Made by a program: the position numbers and the translations under genes. Of a DNA stretch of 64,000 nucleotides, positions 37,595 through 48,100 are shown one piece after another (the first letter of the stretch is position 1; every line of letters starts with the position of its first letter). The notes under the pieces are model-generated. The model was not told the origin of the DNA. It saw nothing but the letters and a program-made list of their open reading frames with translations, and did not search any database. The stretch comes from Terrimonas_B sp041743125 (GTDB lineage: Bacteria > Bacteroidota > Bacteroidia > Chitinophagales > Chitinophagaceae), in NCBI GenBank assembly GCA_041743125.1, contig JBGTNK010000171.1:1-64000 (forward strand). The letters are read 5' to 3'.

Positions 37595-38284
37595 ATGAGA
37601 ATGAATATTCAACCTTCACTTAAACTAAGTTTAACGGCATTTGTTATAAGCCTTGTACATTTAATTTCTTGCGCTCAACCTGAAAAAAAAACTAAGATGA
37701 CAATAACTACCAGCACAGCATCCAACCAGCAAAGTGCCGTGCCCTCTACCACAGCTACAGCTGTACTTGCCAATGGATGTTTTTGGTGTACTGAGGCCAT
37801 TTTCGAGCAATTAAATGGGGTAATCAGTGCTACCAGCGGTTATACGGATGGACATGTAAAAAATCCTTCTTATAAACAAGTGTGCAGTGGAGAAACAGGC
37901 CATACCGAAGCACTGGAAATAGTTTATGATCCGTCGAAAATCAGTTTTGATGAATTACTAGAAGTGTTTTGGGAAACACATGACCCTACTACTCTAAACC
38001 GACAAGGGGCAGATGTGGGCACACAATACCGGAGCGGCATCTATTATTTGAATGCAGAACAAAAAGAAAAAGCAGAAAAATACAAGGCAGAACTGGATAA
38101 AAGCGGAGCCTTTGATAACCCTATTGTCACGGAAATAAAACCTTTCTCTGTTTTTTATGCTGCCGAAAATTATCACCAGGAATATTTTGAAAATAACGAA
38201 AACAATAATCCTTATTGCAAAATGGTGATACGGCCCAAAGTAGAAAAGTTCAGAAAAGTTTTCAAAGACAAATTAAAAAAATAA
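37595..38284 (+). CDS. msrA: Peptide methionine sulfoxide reductase A, probable lipoprotein
   Basis: The ATG at 37595 is preferred over the TTG three codons upstream. An N-terminal hydrophobic segment ends in LISC (Cys26), a plausible lipobox. A Thr/Ser-rich linker then leads to the MsrA domain. The catalytic motif is ANGCFWCTEAIFEQLNGV (Cys62 with a second Cys65), followed by SGYTDG and GETGHTEALEIVYDP. The resolving cysteine may be Cys65 or a Cys near the C-terminus (NNPYCKMV). It reduces methionine-S-sulfoxide in exported proteins. Confidence 0.92.
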   Translation: MRMNIQPSLKLSLTAFVISLVHLISCAQPEKKTKMTITTSTASNQQSAVPSTTATAVLANGCFWCTEAIFEQLNGVISATSGYTDGHVKNPSYKQVCSGETGHTEALEIVYDPSKISFDELLEVFWETHDPTTLNRQGADVGTQYRSGIYYLNAEQKEKAEKYKAELDKSGAFDNPIVTEIKPFSVFYAAENYHQEYFENNENNNPYCKMVIRPKVEKFRKVFKDKLKK

Positions 38285-38414
38285 CCCCGGCCATAGCCAG
38301 GGTTTACTTGATGGGAATGAATGGTAACTGCTTATCCGGTGTGAGTATCTTGTATCATTATATCATTTTTCAAAAAAATTCTGCTCTAGACTTCTTTTAA
38401 GAAATTTTGGTAAG

Positions 38415-38822
38415 TTAAATACCAGATTCTTTCTGACCCGTATAATGAATGATATTGCTGTACTGAATTTTTCCATCAGCGTCTATCATTTTTAACCGGT
38501 AATAAAATGCATTCTCGCTGCTTTTCTTATCAGCATATTGAAAATTGGTTTCCAAATTGCCATCAAAATTTATCCAAAATTCAGCACACGCATTGAGTTC
38601 AGTAGCGGTAGTCCCCTTTTCTATGATAACTGTGCTGAGATTATTGCCTTTCGTTAGTGACCACTGCAATTTTGCTTTTTCGCCACTTGAAGAAACACTA
38701 AATTTCTGAAGGTGGCTATTTTGCACATCGGATGATTGTCCAAAAACAATAAAAGAATACAAACAAAGCAAGATGAAAAGTATAATTCTTACAATAAGAA
38801 TTTGAGTAGATTTTGCTTTCAT
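38415..38822 (-). CDS. Small secreted FnIII-like protein
   Basis: This 135-residue protein has a signal peptide (about residues 1-29, ending VFGQ). The body has one beta-sandwich module of the kind found near the C-terminus of Bacteroidota cell-surface proteins, with KLQWSLTKGNNLSTVIIEKG and ENAFYYRLKMIDADGKIQYSNI. The WS...YYRLKxxDxDGxxxYS pattern is typical of FnIII-like modules next to type IX sorting domains, but no sorting domain follows here. The function is unknown. Confidence 0.65.
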   Translation of the reverse strand: MKAKSTQILIVRIILFILLCLYSFIVFGQSSDVQNSHLQKFSVSSSGEKAKLQWSLTKGNNLSTVIIEKGTTATELNACAEFWINFDGNLETNFQYADKKSSENAFYYRLKMIDADGKIQYSNIIHYTGQKESGI

Positions 38823-39128
38823 GGTACGTGAATTAGGGATTACAGATTATGTCGATTAATTTTTTTCTCGCTCCTGCTATCTTTTCGAATTCATCTATCG
38901 TGCAACACCGTAGTAAAAAAACTAACTTGACAGTGTGAAAATATACTGCGGATTACATATCTGCAAGTACCAGGCTCATAATTAATTCTCTCCATAGAAT
39001 CAATGCATTATCATTCAACTCATTATAAACAAAATTATTTTTTCGGAAAATACTGTTTTTACCCAAATAAGCGGGTAATTATACGTTTTCATAGAGTTTA
39101 TCAAAAAAAAACGACCGCCTGATTTGGA
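38823..39128. other. Intergenic region without a recognisable gene
   Basis: This AT-rich spacer lies between two minus-strand genes. No ORF, terminator or RNA gene is apparent. Confidence 0.5.
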
Positions 39129-40799
39129 TTACTCACTAAAATTTGCGTGCCTAAGTTCCAGGAGATTTAGAGCATTGGGTTGGAAGTTCCTCAATCCGGG
39201 TTGCACCAACCATATAACCTTATCGTACCAAAGAGGAATAACAGGAGCATCCTCTATCACTAATTGATCAGCTTGCTGATATAGTTTATACCTGGTAGAA
39301 TCATCAACTTCTATTAAAGCTTTTTCAAACAAGGCATCAAACCGGGCATTTTTGTACCTGGTATAGTTGGGCGGAGCCGGGTTTTTAGAATAAAAAACAG
39401 ATAAATAATTCTCAGCATCGGGGTAATCAGCTATCCAGCTTGCCCTAAAGAACAGAGCCCTTGAATTTGCCGTCATATCTAATAACAATGCCTTTTGTAT
39501 GGTTTCGATTTGTACAAGAATGCCAATATCGCTCAACTGCCGGGCAATAAAATCTGCCATGTCTGCATATATTGCAATCGTATATAATTTAACAGGCGGA
39601 AGGCCTCTTCCGCCGGGAAAGCCTGCTTCTGATAATAATTTTTGACTCTTTGCAGGATCGTAATGATATCCCTTTACTGATGCAGAATCATAAGAAGGTA
39701 ATCCCAGTGGGACAAACCCGGACTCAGCAGGAGTGCCCAACGAATTGCGGAGGTAGAGGATCATCTTTCTCCGATCGAAACCATAATTGATGGCCTGCCG
39801 GATTTTTTTTAAAGCCAGGGGTGAATCTTTTACAAGAATATTGGATGAGTCAACAAGGATACCGAGATATTCAATATTCAAATATGGATTAACATGCAAT
39901 TGAATTTTATTTCTCCATTGCCTGCGCAGGGTTCCTTTTCTTGTCAGCAACTCATCTTTAAAAGAAGCATCAATATCATTTATGAAATCAAGCTTATTTT
40001 GCCTGAATAAAAGGAATTCAGTAGCCTTACTGTCATTGAAACTTACTTTTATTCCATCCAGGTAGGGTAACCGGTTGCCCGCACTGTCTTTCTCAAAATA
40101 ATGCTCATTCTTAGTCATTACCAATGCCTGCCCTTCTTCCCATGCAACAAAACTAAACGGACCGGTTCCTACCGGGTGCCGGCGGAAATCGCTTCCATAA
40201 CTTTCTACTGCCTCCTTTGATACAACTGAACAGTATTGCATAGAAAGTATCCCCAATATTGGATTGTAAGGTTGAAGTAATTTCAATTGAAATGTGGTAT
40301 CATTTATCGCTTTAAAAGGCAGTATGGAGTCTACTTTCCGGTTGAATATCCATGCACCGGGGCTGGCGGTATTTTTATCAATGATCCTGGATAAACTATA
40401 TACAACGTCATGTGCTGTAAAATTTCTGCCTTTCTTATTTTCAAAAACTTCATCGTCGTGAAAAAAAACGTCATTTCGTAAATGAAATATATAGGTAAGC
40501 CTGTCTGATGAAATATCCCAGCGGATGGCCAGAGAAGGTATTATTTCCAGGCTATCATTTATTTCAACCAACGTATTAAACAACTGATGTGCTGGCCACA
40601 TAGTAGCCTGACTTTTGGCAAAGGCCGGATCCAGGGAGGTAATACCTGAATGCTCATTGTAATGAAAGATTTTTTTGTTTCGATTACTGGTAGATGCACA
40701 TGCTGCAAAAAGCATTAAGATTCCAATTATCCCGCAGCTTTCTAACACAAAATAAAATACAGGTGAAAGTCTGGCTTTATTATTTCTTTTATCAATCAT
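39129..40799 (-). CDS. ABC transporter substrate-binding lipoprotein, peptide/nickel type (SBP family 5)
   Basis: This 556-residue protein has a hydrophobic N-terminal segment ending in FAACAS, a good lipobox, after a basic 12-residue n-region. The mature protein fits the DppA/OppA class: GITSLDPAFAKSQATMWPAHQLFNTL near the start, AHDVVYSLSRIID, VGTGPFSFVAWEEGQALVMTKNEHYF, and INYGFDRRKMILYL. It should bind oligopeptides or a similar ligand for an ABC importer. No permease or ATPase gene is adjacent, so any partner must be elsewhere. It is divergent from the M1 peptidase gene by only 44 bp. Confidence 0.9.
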   Translation of the reverse strand: MIDKRNNKARLSPVFYFVLESCGIIGILMLFAACASTSNRNKKIFHYNEHSGITSLDPAFAKSQATMWPAHQLFNTLVEINDSLEIIPSLAIRWDISSDRLTYIFHLRNDVFFHDDEVFENKKGRNFTAHDVVYSLSRIIDKNTASPGAWIFNRKVDSILPFKAINDTTFQLKLLQPYNPILGILSMQYCSVVSKEAVESYGSDFRRHPVGTGPFSFVAWEEGQALVMTKNEHYFEKDSAGNRLPYLDGIKVSFNDSKATEFLLFRQNKLDFINDIDASFKDELLTRKGTLRRQWRNKIQLHVNPYLNIEYLGILVDSSNILVKDSPLALKKIRQAINYGFDRRKMILYLRNSLGTPAESGFVPLGLPSYDSASVKGYHYDPAKSQKLLSEAGFPGGRGLPPVKLYTIAIYADMADFIARQLSDIGILVQIETIQKALLLDMTANSRALFFRASWIADYPDAENYLSVFYSKNPAPPNYTRYKNARFDALFEKALIEVDDSTRYKLYQQADQLVIEDAPVIPLWYDKVIWLVQPGLRNFQPNALNLLELRHANFSE

Positions 40800-40843
40800 A
40801 TAGATCTTGATCGATTAAATTTACAATTCAAACAGATCAGGAA

Positions 40844-42502
40844 GTGAAAAACTTTGTAATAGTCATAATTATTATTCACTGCATTTTTATTAATAGTTTT
40901 TCTTTATCAGGGCAATATACACACCAGGATTCATTGAGAGGAATGAATGGACCAGGGAGATTTTGGTGGAATGTATTACGATACGATCTGGAAGTAACAC
41001 CGGATTATACCAACAAAAAAATAGTTGGTTGCAATACTATTCGTTTTGAAGCTCAAAAAATTCCACCATCTGCCATAATGCAAATTGACCTTCAAGACCC
41101 GATGTCAATTGATAGTATCATTTGGGCAGGTAATAAAAAATTGAGTTTTTCAAAAGAAGGAAACGCTTATTTTATCCGCGTAATTACGGGCAGATCATCC
41201 TATTCAAATCAGGAATTAAAAATATTCTTTTCAGGAATTCCCCGGGAAGCCGATAATCCTCCCTGGGATGGTGGGTGGATATGGTCAAAGGATGAAAAAG
41301 GCAGGCCCTGGATGACGGTAGCATGCCAGGGAACAGGTGCAAGCGTATGGTATCCCTGCAAGGATCATCAAAGCGATGAGCCGGATAATGGCGCTTCTTT
41401 AAGCATCACTGTCCCTGATTCACTGGTAGCAGTAGGTAACGGGAAATTAAAACGTAAGAATAGAAATAAAGATGGCAGCACAACCTGGAAATGGGAAGTA
41501 AACAATCCGATCAATAATTACAATCTCATTCCTTATATAGGTATGTATGTAAATTGGAAAAAATATTTCCCAGGCAGGAAAGGAAACCTGGAGTGCAGCT
41601 ATTGGGTGCTGGATTATAATGCAGAAAAAGCAAAGAAACAATTTGGCCTCAACGTTAATCCCATGCTAGCTTGTTTTGAAAATTGGTTTGGCCCCTACCC
41701 CTTTTATGATGACAGCTATAAATTAGTGGAGACTCCTCACCTGGGTATGGAACATCAAAGCGCTATTGCTTACGGAAATAAATTTCAAAATGGCTACCTG
41801 GGCAAAGATCTTTCTGAAACAGGTTGGGGCAAAAACTGGGATTATATTGTTATTCACGAAAGCGGGCATGAGTGGTTTGGCAATAGTATTACCACTAATG
41901 ATATTGCCGATATGTGGGTGCATGAAGGTTTTACGGACTACTCCGAAGTATTATTTGTGGAGTGCAAGTATGGGAAAAAAGCCGCCAATGAATATTGCCA
42001 GGGACTGCGTAAAAGGATCATGAATGATATTCCTGTTATTGGAATTTATGGCGTAAACAAGGAAGGCAGCGGAGACATGTATGCCAAAGGAGCTAACTTA
42101 ATTCATACGTTAAGGCAGGTGATCAATAATGATAATTTATTTAAAAAAATAGTAGAGGGGTTGAATAAAGAATTCTACCATAAGACCATAGATTCAAAAG
42201 ATATTGAAGCGTATATGATTCGCCATGCAGGAAAGGATCTGTCAAAAATTTTTGATCAGTACCTGCGAACCACACAAATACCCAGGTTGGAATATTATAT
42301 ACAAGGTTCGAATCTTAGTTACAGGTGGGTAAATGCTGTGAATGGGTTTAATATGCCTGTGAGAATTTTTTCAGCAGGAAAGGAAAAATGGATAACGCCA
42401 AATGAAAAATGGCAAACCCAAAAATGGGAAACCGGATTAAACAAAAATTCATTTTCTGTTGATAAAAACTTTTATATCATAGTTAAAAAAGTTACAAAAT
42501 GA
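40844..42502 (+). CDS. Secreted M1 family metallopeptidase
   Basis: A signal peptide covers about residues 1-23. An N-terminal beta domain follows, then a gluzincin catalytic domain with the zinc motif HESGH (His338, Glu339, His342) and the third ligand Glu361 in WVHEGFTDYSE. The exopeptidase-type segment GMEHQS (residues 301-306) replaces the GAMEN motif. At 552 residues it lacks the long C-terminal helical domain of PepN. It probably trims peptides in the periplasm or at the cell surface. It is divergently placed next to the peptide-binding lipoprotein gene. Confidence 0.92.
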   Translation: MKNFVIVIIIIHCIFINSFSLSGQYTHQDSLRGMNGPGRFWWNVLRYDLEVTPDYTNKKIVGCNTIRFEAQKIPPSAIMQIDLQDPMSIDSIIWAGNKKLSFSKEGNAYFIRVITGRSSYSNQELKIFFSGIPREADNPPWDGGWIWSKDEKGRPWMTVACQGTGASVWYPCKDHQSDEPDNGASLSITVPDSLVAVGNGKLKRKNRNKDGSTTWKWEVNNPINNYNLIPYIGMYVNWKKYFPGRKGNLECSYWVLDYNAEKAKKQFGLNVNPMLACFENWFGPYPFYDDSYKLVETPHLGMEHQSAIAYGNKFQNGYLGKDLSETGWGKNWDYIVIHESGHEWFGNSITTNDIADMWVHEGFTDYSEVLFVECKYGKKAANEYCQGLRKRIMNDIPVIGIYGVNKEGSGDMYAKGANLIHTLRQVINNDNLFKKIVEGLNKEFYHKTIDSKDIEAYMIRHAGKDLSKIFDQYLRTTQIPRLEYYIQGSNLSYRWVNAVNGFNMPVRIFSAGKEKWITPNEKWQTQKWETGLNKNSFSVDKNFYIIVKKVTK

Positions 42503-42598
42503 TCTCCTGCATTTAGACAGGTCATTTTCCATATGATTGATTAATTGGAATTCTTGCAATTTGCCTGGGGCGAAAAATATTTATGAGCCTTCGCTTTC

Positions 42599-42606
42599 TA
42601 TTTTTG
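42599..42606 (+). promoter_or_regulatory. TAnnTTTG -7 promoter box for the flippase gene
   Basis: TATTTTTG is an exact consensus match, 40 nt upstream of the ATG at 42647, giving a leader of about 35 nt. Confidence 0.45.
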
Positions 42607-42646
42607 CGTGTTTTATTAATCATCGGTCACCTCTTATCTTTACTAC

Positions 42647-44161
42647 ATGAGTAATATCCGGCGACAAAGCATTATTTCTTCGGTTGTTATATATTTCGGT
42701 TTCGCTGTCGGTTTGCTTAACACTTATTTTTTTACAAAAGAAGGCCTCTTCACAGCATCTGATTACGGGCTTATCACTATTTTCATGTCCATTGCCACAA
42801 TGATGATGGCCTTTTCCAGCCTGGCCATGCCGTCCTATATTTTTAAATTTTATCCTTATTACCAGTACAATCTTCCCGTAAGAAAAAACGACATGATCAC
42901 CTGGTCGTTATTAATTGGTTTAATTGGTTTTGCCCTCGTCATGCTGGCAGGTTGGGCATTTAAAGACCTGGTGATAAGAAAGTTTGGAAGAAACGCCCCC
43001 GAGTTGCTTGTATATTATTACTGGATTTTCCCTATGGGTTTTGGATTAACTATATATTCTATCCTTGAAGCTTATAGTTGGAGTCTGGGGAAAGCTGTGT
43101 TGGCTACATTTCTGAAAGAAGTACAATGGCGACTGCTTACCACCCTGTTAATTGTTTTTTTTGCAACCAATCGTATAGACAACTTTAGTCTTTTTATAAA
43201 GCTGTATTCATTTGGCTACCCTGTTATCGTTGTCACTTTGTTCGGCTATCTCGTGTATACTAAAAAGATCTTTTTTACCTTTAAAGTAAGTAAAGTAACA
43301 AGGCGTTTTTTTAGAAAAATACTTACTCTTTGTTCTTTTGTTTATGCGGGTGTTCTCATCTTTACCATATCGCGGGTTTTCGATACGATTGTTATAGCCT
43401 CCGTTTTACCTGATGGCATAGACAAAGCAGGAATATTTGGCATAGCCACTATTATGACAAGTGTCATCCAGGCACCGCAAAGAAGTATAATTGCAGTTTC
43501 TATTCCTCATTTATCAAAGGCCTGGAAAGATAAAAATCTCAGTTTACTTCAAAAGATTTACCAACGCTCTTCAATAAACCTCCTGATTTTTGCTTCAGGC
43601 ATTTTTCTTTTAATTGCTTTGAATTACACCGAAGCAATTACAGTATTTGGCTTAAAGGCTGCTTATTTGCAGGGCTATTCAGCTTTCATTTTATTGGGAC
43701 TTAGTATGGTGATTGATTTAGGTACGGGTGTAAATGCACAGATTATCGGCACTTCCACGTCCTGGCGATTTGAGCTTACGAGTGGTATTATATTATTAGC
43801 CTTGATGCTGCCTCTTACCTATTTTCTTGCAAAACAATATGACATCATGGGTCCTGCCCTTGCCAACCTTATATCCATTACTATTTATAATATCGTTCGC
43901 ATTTCATTTTTATGGAAAAAATTTAAGCTTTTTCCTTTTACAATTAAATCCTTATATATTCTTTTGATTGCAGCTGTTTGTTATGTGATTTGCTTTTGGG
44001 CTTTTAATTCCATCTACGGGTATACCGGCTTGCTTTTACGCAGCCTTCTGTTTATAGCGCTTTATGCTGGATGTATTTTATGGTTCAGACTATCACCCGA
44101 TATTTTTCCCATATTGGAAACCATCAGGAAGAGACTGAGTGGAAATCGCCGGGAAAAGTAA
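42647..44161 (+). CDS. Polysaccharide flippase (MOP superfamily, Wzx-like)
   Basis: This 504-residue protein has about 14 hydrophobic helices spaced over its full length, short loops, and a basic C-terminus. The N-terminus (IISSVVIYFGFAVGLLNTYFF) and the layout match the polysaccharide biosynthesis/oligosaccharide flippase families. It would flip lipid-linked sugar units across the inner membrane. No glycosyltransferase or capsule genes are adjacent, so the glycan served is unknown. It is convergent with the NlpC/P60 gene, 6 bp apart. Confidence 0.85.
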   Translation: MSNIRRQSIISSVVIYFGFAVGLLNTYFFTKEGLFTASDYGLITIFMSIATMMMAFSSLAMPSYIFKFYPYYQYNLPVRKNDMITWSLLIGLIGFALVMLAGWAFKDLVIRKFGRNAPELLVYYYWIFPMGFGLTIYSILEAYSWSLGKAVLATFLKEVQWRLLTTLLIVFFATNRIDNFSLFIKLYSFGYPVIVVTLFGYLVYTKKIFFTFKVSKVTRRFFRKILTLCSFVYAGVLIFTISRVFDTIVIASVLPDGIDKAGIFGIATIMTSVIQAPQRSIIAVSIPHLSKAWKDKNLSLLQKIYQRSSINLLIFASGIFLLIALNYTEAITVFGLKAAYLQGYSAFILLGLSMVIDLGTGVNAQIIGTSTSWRFELTSGIILLALMLPLTYFLAKQYDIMGPALANLISITIYNIVRISFLWKKFKLFPFTIKSLYILLIAAVCYVICFWAFNSIYGYTGLLLRSLLFIALYAGCILWFRLSPDIFPILETIRKRLSGNRREK

Positions 44162-44167
44162 ATAAAT

Positions 44168-44896
44168 TTATTTGATTTTCGCCCCGGGTTTATCAATGCG
44201 ACCAATACCAATAAAGCGTTTGAGATAGTAAGGATCAAACATATCGCTGATCGTAACACCATACGCTACTGAGGCATGAACAAATTTATTGTTTTGCAGA
44301 TAAATGCCTACATGAGACACTCCGCCAGTAGTATTAAAAAAAACAAGATCGCCTGTTTTCATTTCTGTAGCAGAAATGATGTTGGAAAACCTGTACTGGT
44401 CTCTTGCTGTACGGGGTAATGAAACAGCAAATGCAGAAATATAAATAGATTGCACGAAGGCGGAACAATCAATACCTTTCTTAGTTGTTCCTCCATAACG
44501 GTACCGCGTACCATACCATTCATCCACGTATTCCAAAAGCTGATTATTTTCCAATTGCTCTACTTCAGTATTTAACAACACGGCATATTTAAGTTGTACC
44601 CCCGTAGCTTTTTCAACTGAATAAGATCGACTAAGATAATTATTGGCTGGAGAAGATACCTGTTTGCCAGAGGATTTTCCGGAAGAAACCACCTTGGTGT
44701 AAACCGGCGAAGCCGGTTCTGTTGAAATATCCTCCAGAAATTTTATTTCTTTATTTTCTTTGGAAGATGCTGTCCCAGATGCTGCCCTGGTAGTGGGATC
44801 TGGCTGTTTGTTATTCCCATAATTGAGTTGTTTCAAACTTGAACAACTAACCATAGTAACAGCAATAACTAAGACAAATAATAATTTTATTAACAT
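44168..44896 (-). CDS. NlpC/P60 (C40) peptidase lipoprotein
   Basis: This 242-residue protein has a lipoprotein signal (Cys18, MVSCSS), a linker rich in Ser/Thr/Lys, and a C-terminal NlpC/P60 domain. The catalytic Cys is in GIDCSAFVQSIY, the His in GVSHVGIYLQ, and the third polar residue is the His of KFVHAS. The family cuts the D-Glu to mDAP bond in peptidoglycan stem peptides, acting here in the periplasm. The length is typical of Spr-like proteins. It is divergent from dnaE. Confidence 0.92.
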   Translation of the reverse strand: MLIKLLFVLVIAVTMVSCSSLKQLNYGNNKQPDPTTRAASGTASSKENKEIKFLEDISTEPASPVYTKVVSSGKSSGKQVSSPANNYLSRSYSVEKATGVQLKYAVLLNTEVEQLENNQLLEYVDEWYGTRYRYGGTTKKGIDCSAFVQSIYISAFAVSLPRTARDQYRFSNIISATEMKTGDLVFFNTTGGVSHVGIYLQNNKFVHASVAYGVTISDMFDPYYLKRFIGIGRIDKPGAKIK

Positions 44897-45086
44897 TCAG
44901 ATCAGATTTTCGGGCTTGGTTCAAAAACCGTGCAAAAATATAGTATAAAATTGTGAAAAAGCAATATGCTTTTAACGATTTTTGAAAACTAAAATTGCCT
45001 CAACAATAAATTACAGCTTTAAAAGGTGTTAATTCAGAACGATTCATGGATTAAACCAGCCTTAAATAGTACATATAATAATTTAT

Positions 45087-45094
45087 TATGTTTG
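45087..45094 (+). promoter_or_regulatory. TAnnTTTG -7 promoter box for dnaE
   Basis: TATGTTTG is an exact consensus match, ending 59 nt before the dnaE ATG at 45154. Confidence 0.45.
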
Positions 45095-45153
45095 TTAAAT
45101 CAGTTTTAAAAAAACAATAAGGCGGTCCGGCACATAAGTATATAAATAGAAAT

Positions 45154-48100
45154 ATGAAATTTTCCCATTTACACGTACACACTCAGTTTTCATTATTGGA
45201 TGGAGCAGCTTCAATTCAAAATTTGTATAAGAAGGCAATTGCAGATGGTATGCCTGCTATAGCAATAAGTGATCATGGAAATATGTTTGGCGCTTTTGAG
45301 TTTGTTGCTGAGGCTTATAAACATAAAGATGAGCATGGGAACCTGAAGGTGAAACCTGTTGTTGGTTGTGAATTTTATATCACGGCCAACCGGCATCAAA
45401 AAACATTTACTAAAGAACAAAAAGATATTCGTCATCACCAGATTTTACTTGCAAAAAATGATAACGGCTATAAAAATTTATTAAAACTTACTTCATTAGG
45501 TTTTATAGAAGGCCTGTATAGTAAATATCCGCGTATAGACAAGGAACTCATATTGCAATATCATGAAGGACTAATAGCCACCACTTGTTGTTTGGGTGCT
45601 TCCGTTCCGCAAGCTATTTTACGAAAAAGTGAAGAGGAAGGTGAAAATGAATTCAAATGGTGGCTCAATGTATTTCAAAAAGATTTCTATGTTGAATTGC
45701 AAAGACATGGGATGGCCGAGCAGGATAAGGTAAATGTACTTTTATTAAAATGGGCAAAAAAATATCAGGTAAAGATCATTGCAAGTAATGATTCGCATTA
45801 TGTAGATCAAAGCGATTTTAATGCTCATGATATTTTATTGTGTATAAATACAGGTGAAAAGATTGCAACTCCTGCCTTGCGTGATTTTGCAGATGACGAT
45901 ATCAATGTAAAAGGAAAGCGTTTTGCTTTCCCTAATGACCAGTTTTATTTCAAGACAACGGAAGAAATGAGCAAAGTGTTTCATGATATTCCTGAAGCGA
46001 TAGATAACACAAATGAAATTGTTGACAAAATTGATCTGCTGAACCTGAAAAGAGATATTCTTCTGCCCTTTTTCCAGGTTCCCAAAGAATTTGCTTCGCA
46101 GGATGAATACCTGGAGCACATGACCTGGGAAGGAGCCAACCTCCGGTATAATGAAATTACTCCTGAAATTGATGAGCGTATACGTTTTGAATTGTTCACG
46201 ATTAAAACCATGGGATTTGCCGGTTACTTTTTGATAGTTAGTGATTTTATAAAAGCCGGTCGTGATCTTGGCGTATTTATAGGCCCGGGCCGTGGATCTG
46301 CCGCGGGTTCTGTTGTTGCTTTTTGTACCGGCATCACTAATATTGATCCTATTAAATACAACTTACTATTTGAAAGATTCCTGAATCCCGACAGAAAATC
46401 AATGCCGGATATTGACACTGATTTTGATGATGACGGAAGGCAGAAAGTTATCGATTATGTTGTAGATAAATATGGCAAGAACCAGGTAGCACAGATCATC
46501 ACGTATGGTACTATGGCCGCCAAATCTAGCATAGCAGATGTAGCAAGGGTGCTGGATGTGCCATTAACAGAAAGCCGGGCACTATCTAAATTAATTCCCG
46601 AAAGACCGGGCATTGAATTACGAAGAGTATTAAAAGCTCCTTTAAAAATTAAGGATGGTCCAAAATCCCTGGAGGAAAAAGAAGGACTGGGTGCTGATGA
46701 GTTTGAGAATGTGAAAAAAATGAGGGAAATATATAACCAGGAAAATACGGTTTTGAGCAGGGTATTGCATGAAGCAGAAAGATTAGAAGGGTCTGTACGA
46801 AATACCGGCATTCATGCTGCGGGAATTATCATTGCCCCCAAAGATCTTACGGACCTCATTCCTGTAGCGATCTCTAAAGATTCACCGCTGTGGGTTACGC
46901 AAATTGAAGGCAACGTAATAGAAGAAGCAGGTGTTATTAAAATGGACTTCCTGGGCCTAAAGACACTTACAATTATTAAAAATGCACTCAGCCTGATCAA
47001 ACAAAATCACGGCGTAACAATAAATATCGATGACATACCTCTGGATGATATAAAGACTTTTGAACTTTATCAACATGCATCTACCATTGGTACATTTCAG
47101 TTTGAAAGTTCCGGCATGCAAAAATATCTGCGGGAATTGAAACCGGATAAGTTTGGTGACCTTATCGCCATGAATGCGCTATACCGCCCTGGCCCTATTG
47201 CATATATTCCCAATTATATTGATCGCAAGCATGGCCGTGAACCGATTACCTATGACCTGCCAGAGATGAAGGATTACCTCGAGGAAACGTATGGTATTAC
47301 CGTTTACCAGGAACAGGTAATGTTGCTGGCCCAAAAACTTGCAGGGTTCAGCAAAGGCGATGCAGATGTATTGCGAAAGGCCATGGGTAAAAAGCAAATT
47401 GCAGTGCTAAACAAAATGAAAGCACAGTTTATCAGTGGTGCAAAAGCGAAATCGCTGCCGGAAGACAAACTTGAAAAAATATGGACTGATTGGGAAGCCT
47501 TTGCCCAATATGCCTTTAATAAATCTCACTCCACCTGTTATGCCTATGTTGCTTATCAAACGGCCTATCTAAAGGCCCATTACCCTGCAGACTATATGGC
47601 GGCTGTATTAAATAATGCAGATAGCATTGATAAGATTACCTTTTTTATGGAGGAGTGTAAGCGCATGGGAATAAAAGTACTTGGTCCGGATATCAATGAA
47701 TCACTAAAAGGATTTGCGGTCAACAAAGCAGGTGAAATACGGTTTGGTTTGGGAGGATTAAAAGGTGTCGGTGAAGCAGCGGTAGAAAGTATTATTACTG
47801 AAAGAAAGAAAGGAGGCCCCTACCCTAATATTTTTGAATTTATCAAACGCATCAATCAACGAGCTGTTAATAAAAAAACATTAGAAAGTCTTGCATACGC
47901 AGGTGGTTTTGACTGCTTTCCTGAACACCACCGTGCACAATATTTTGTGATTCCTGAAGGAGAGACAGCTACGGGTCTGGAACGGGTAATTAAATATGGA
48001 CAAATAATTGGCACTCAAAATTCGTCTTCTGCAAATACGTTGTTTGGGGATTTACCGATTACAATGGAAATACCTCCACCCAGGATACCCGACTGCAGCC

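Noticed and set aside
38281..38305. Inverted repeat after msrA (AACCCCGG...CCAGGGTT)
   Set aside because: The stem has a mismatch and no T-run follows, so it is not a convincing terminator.
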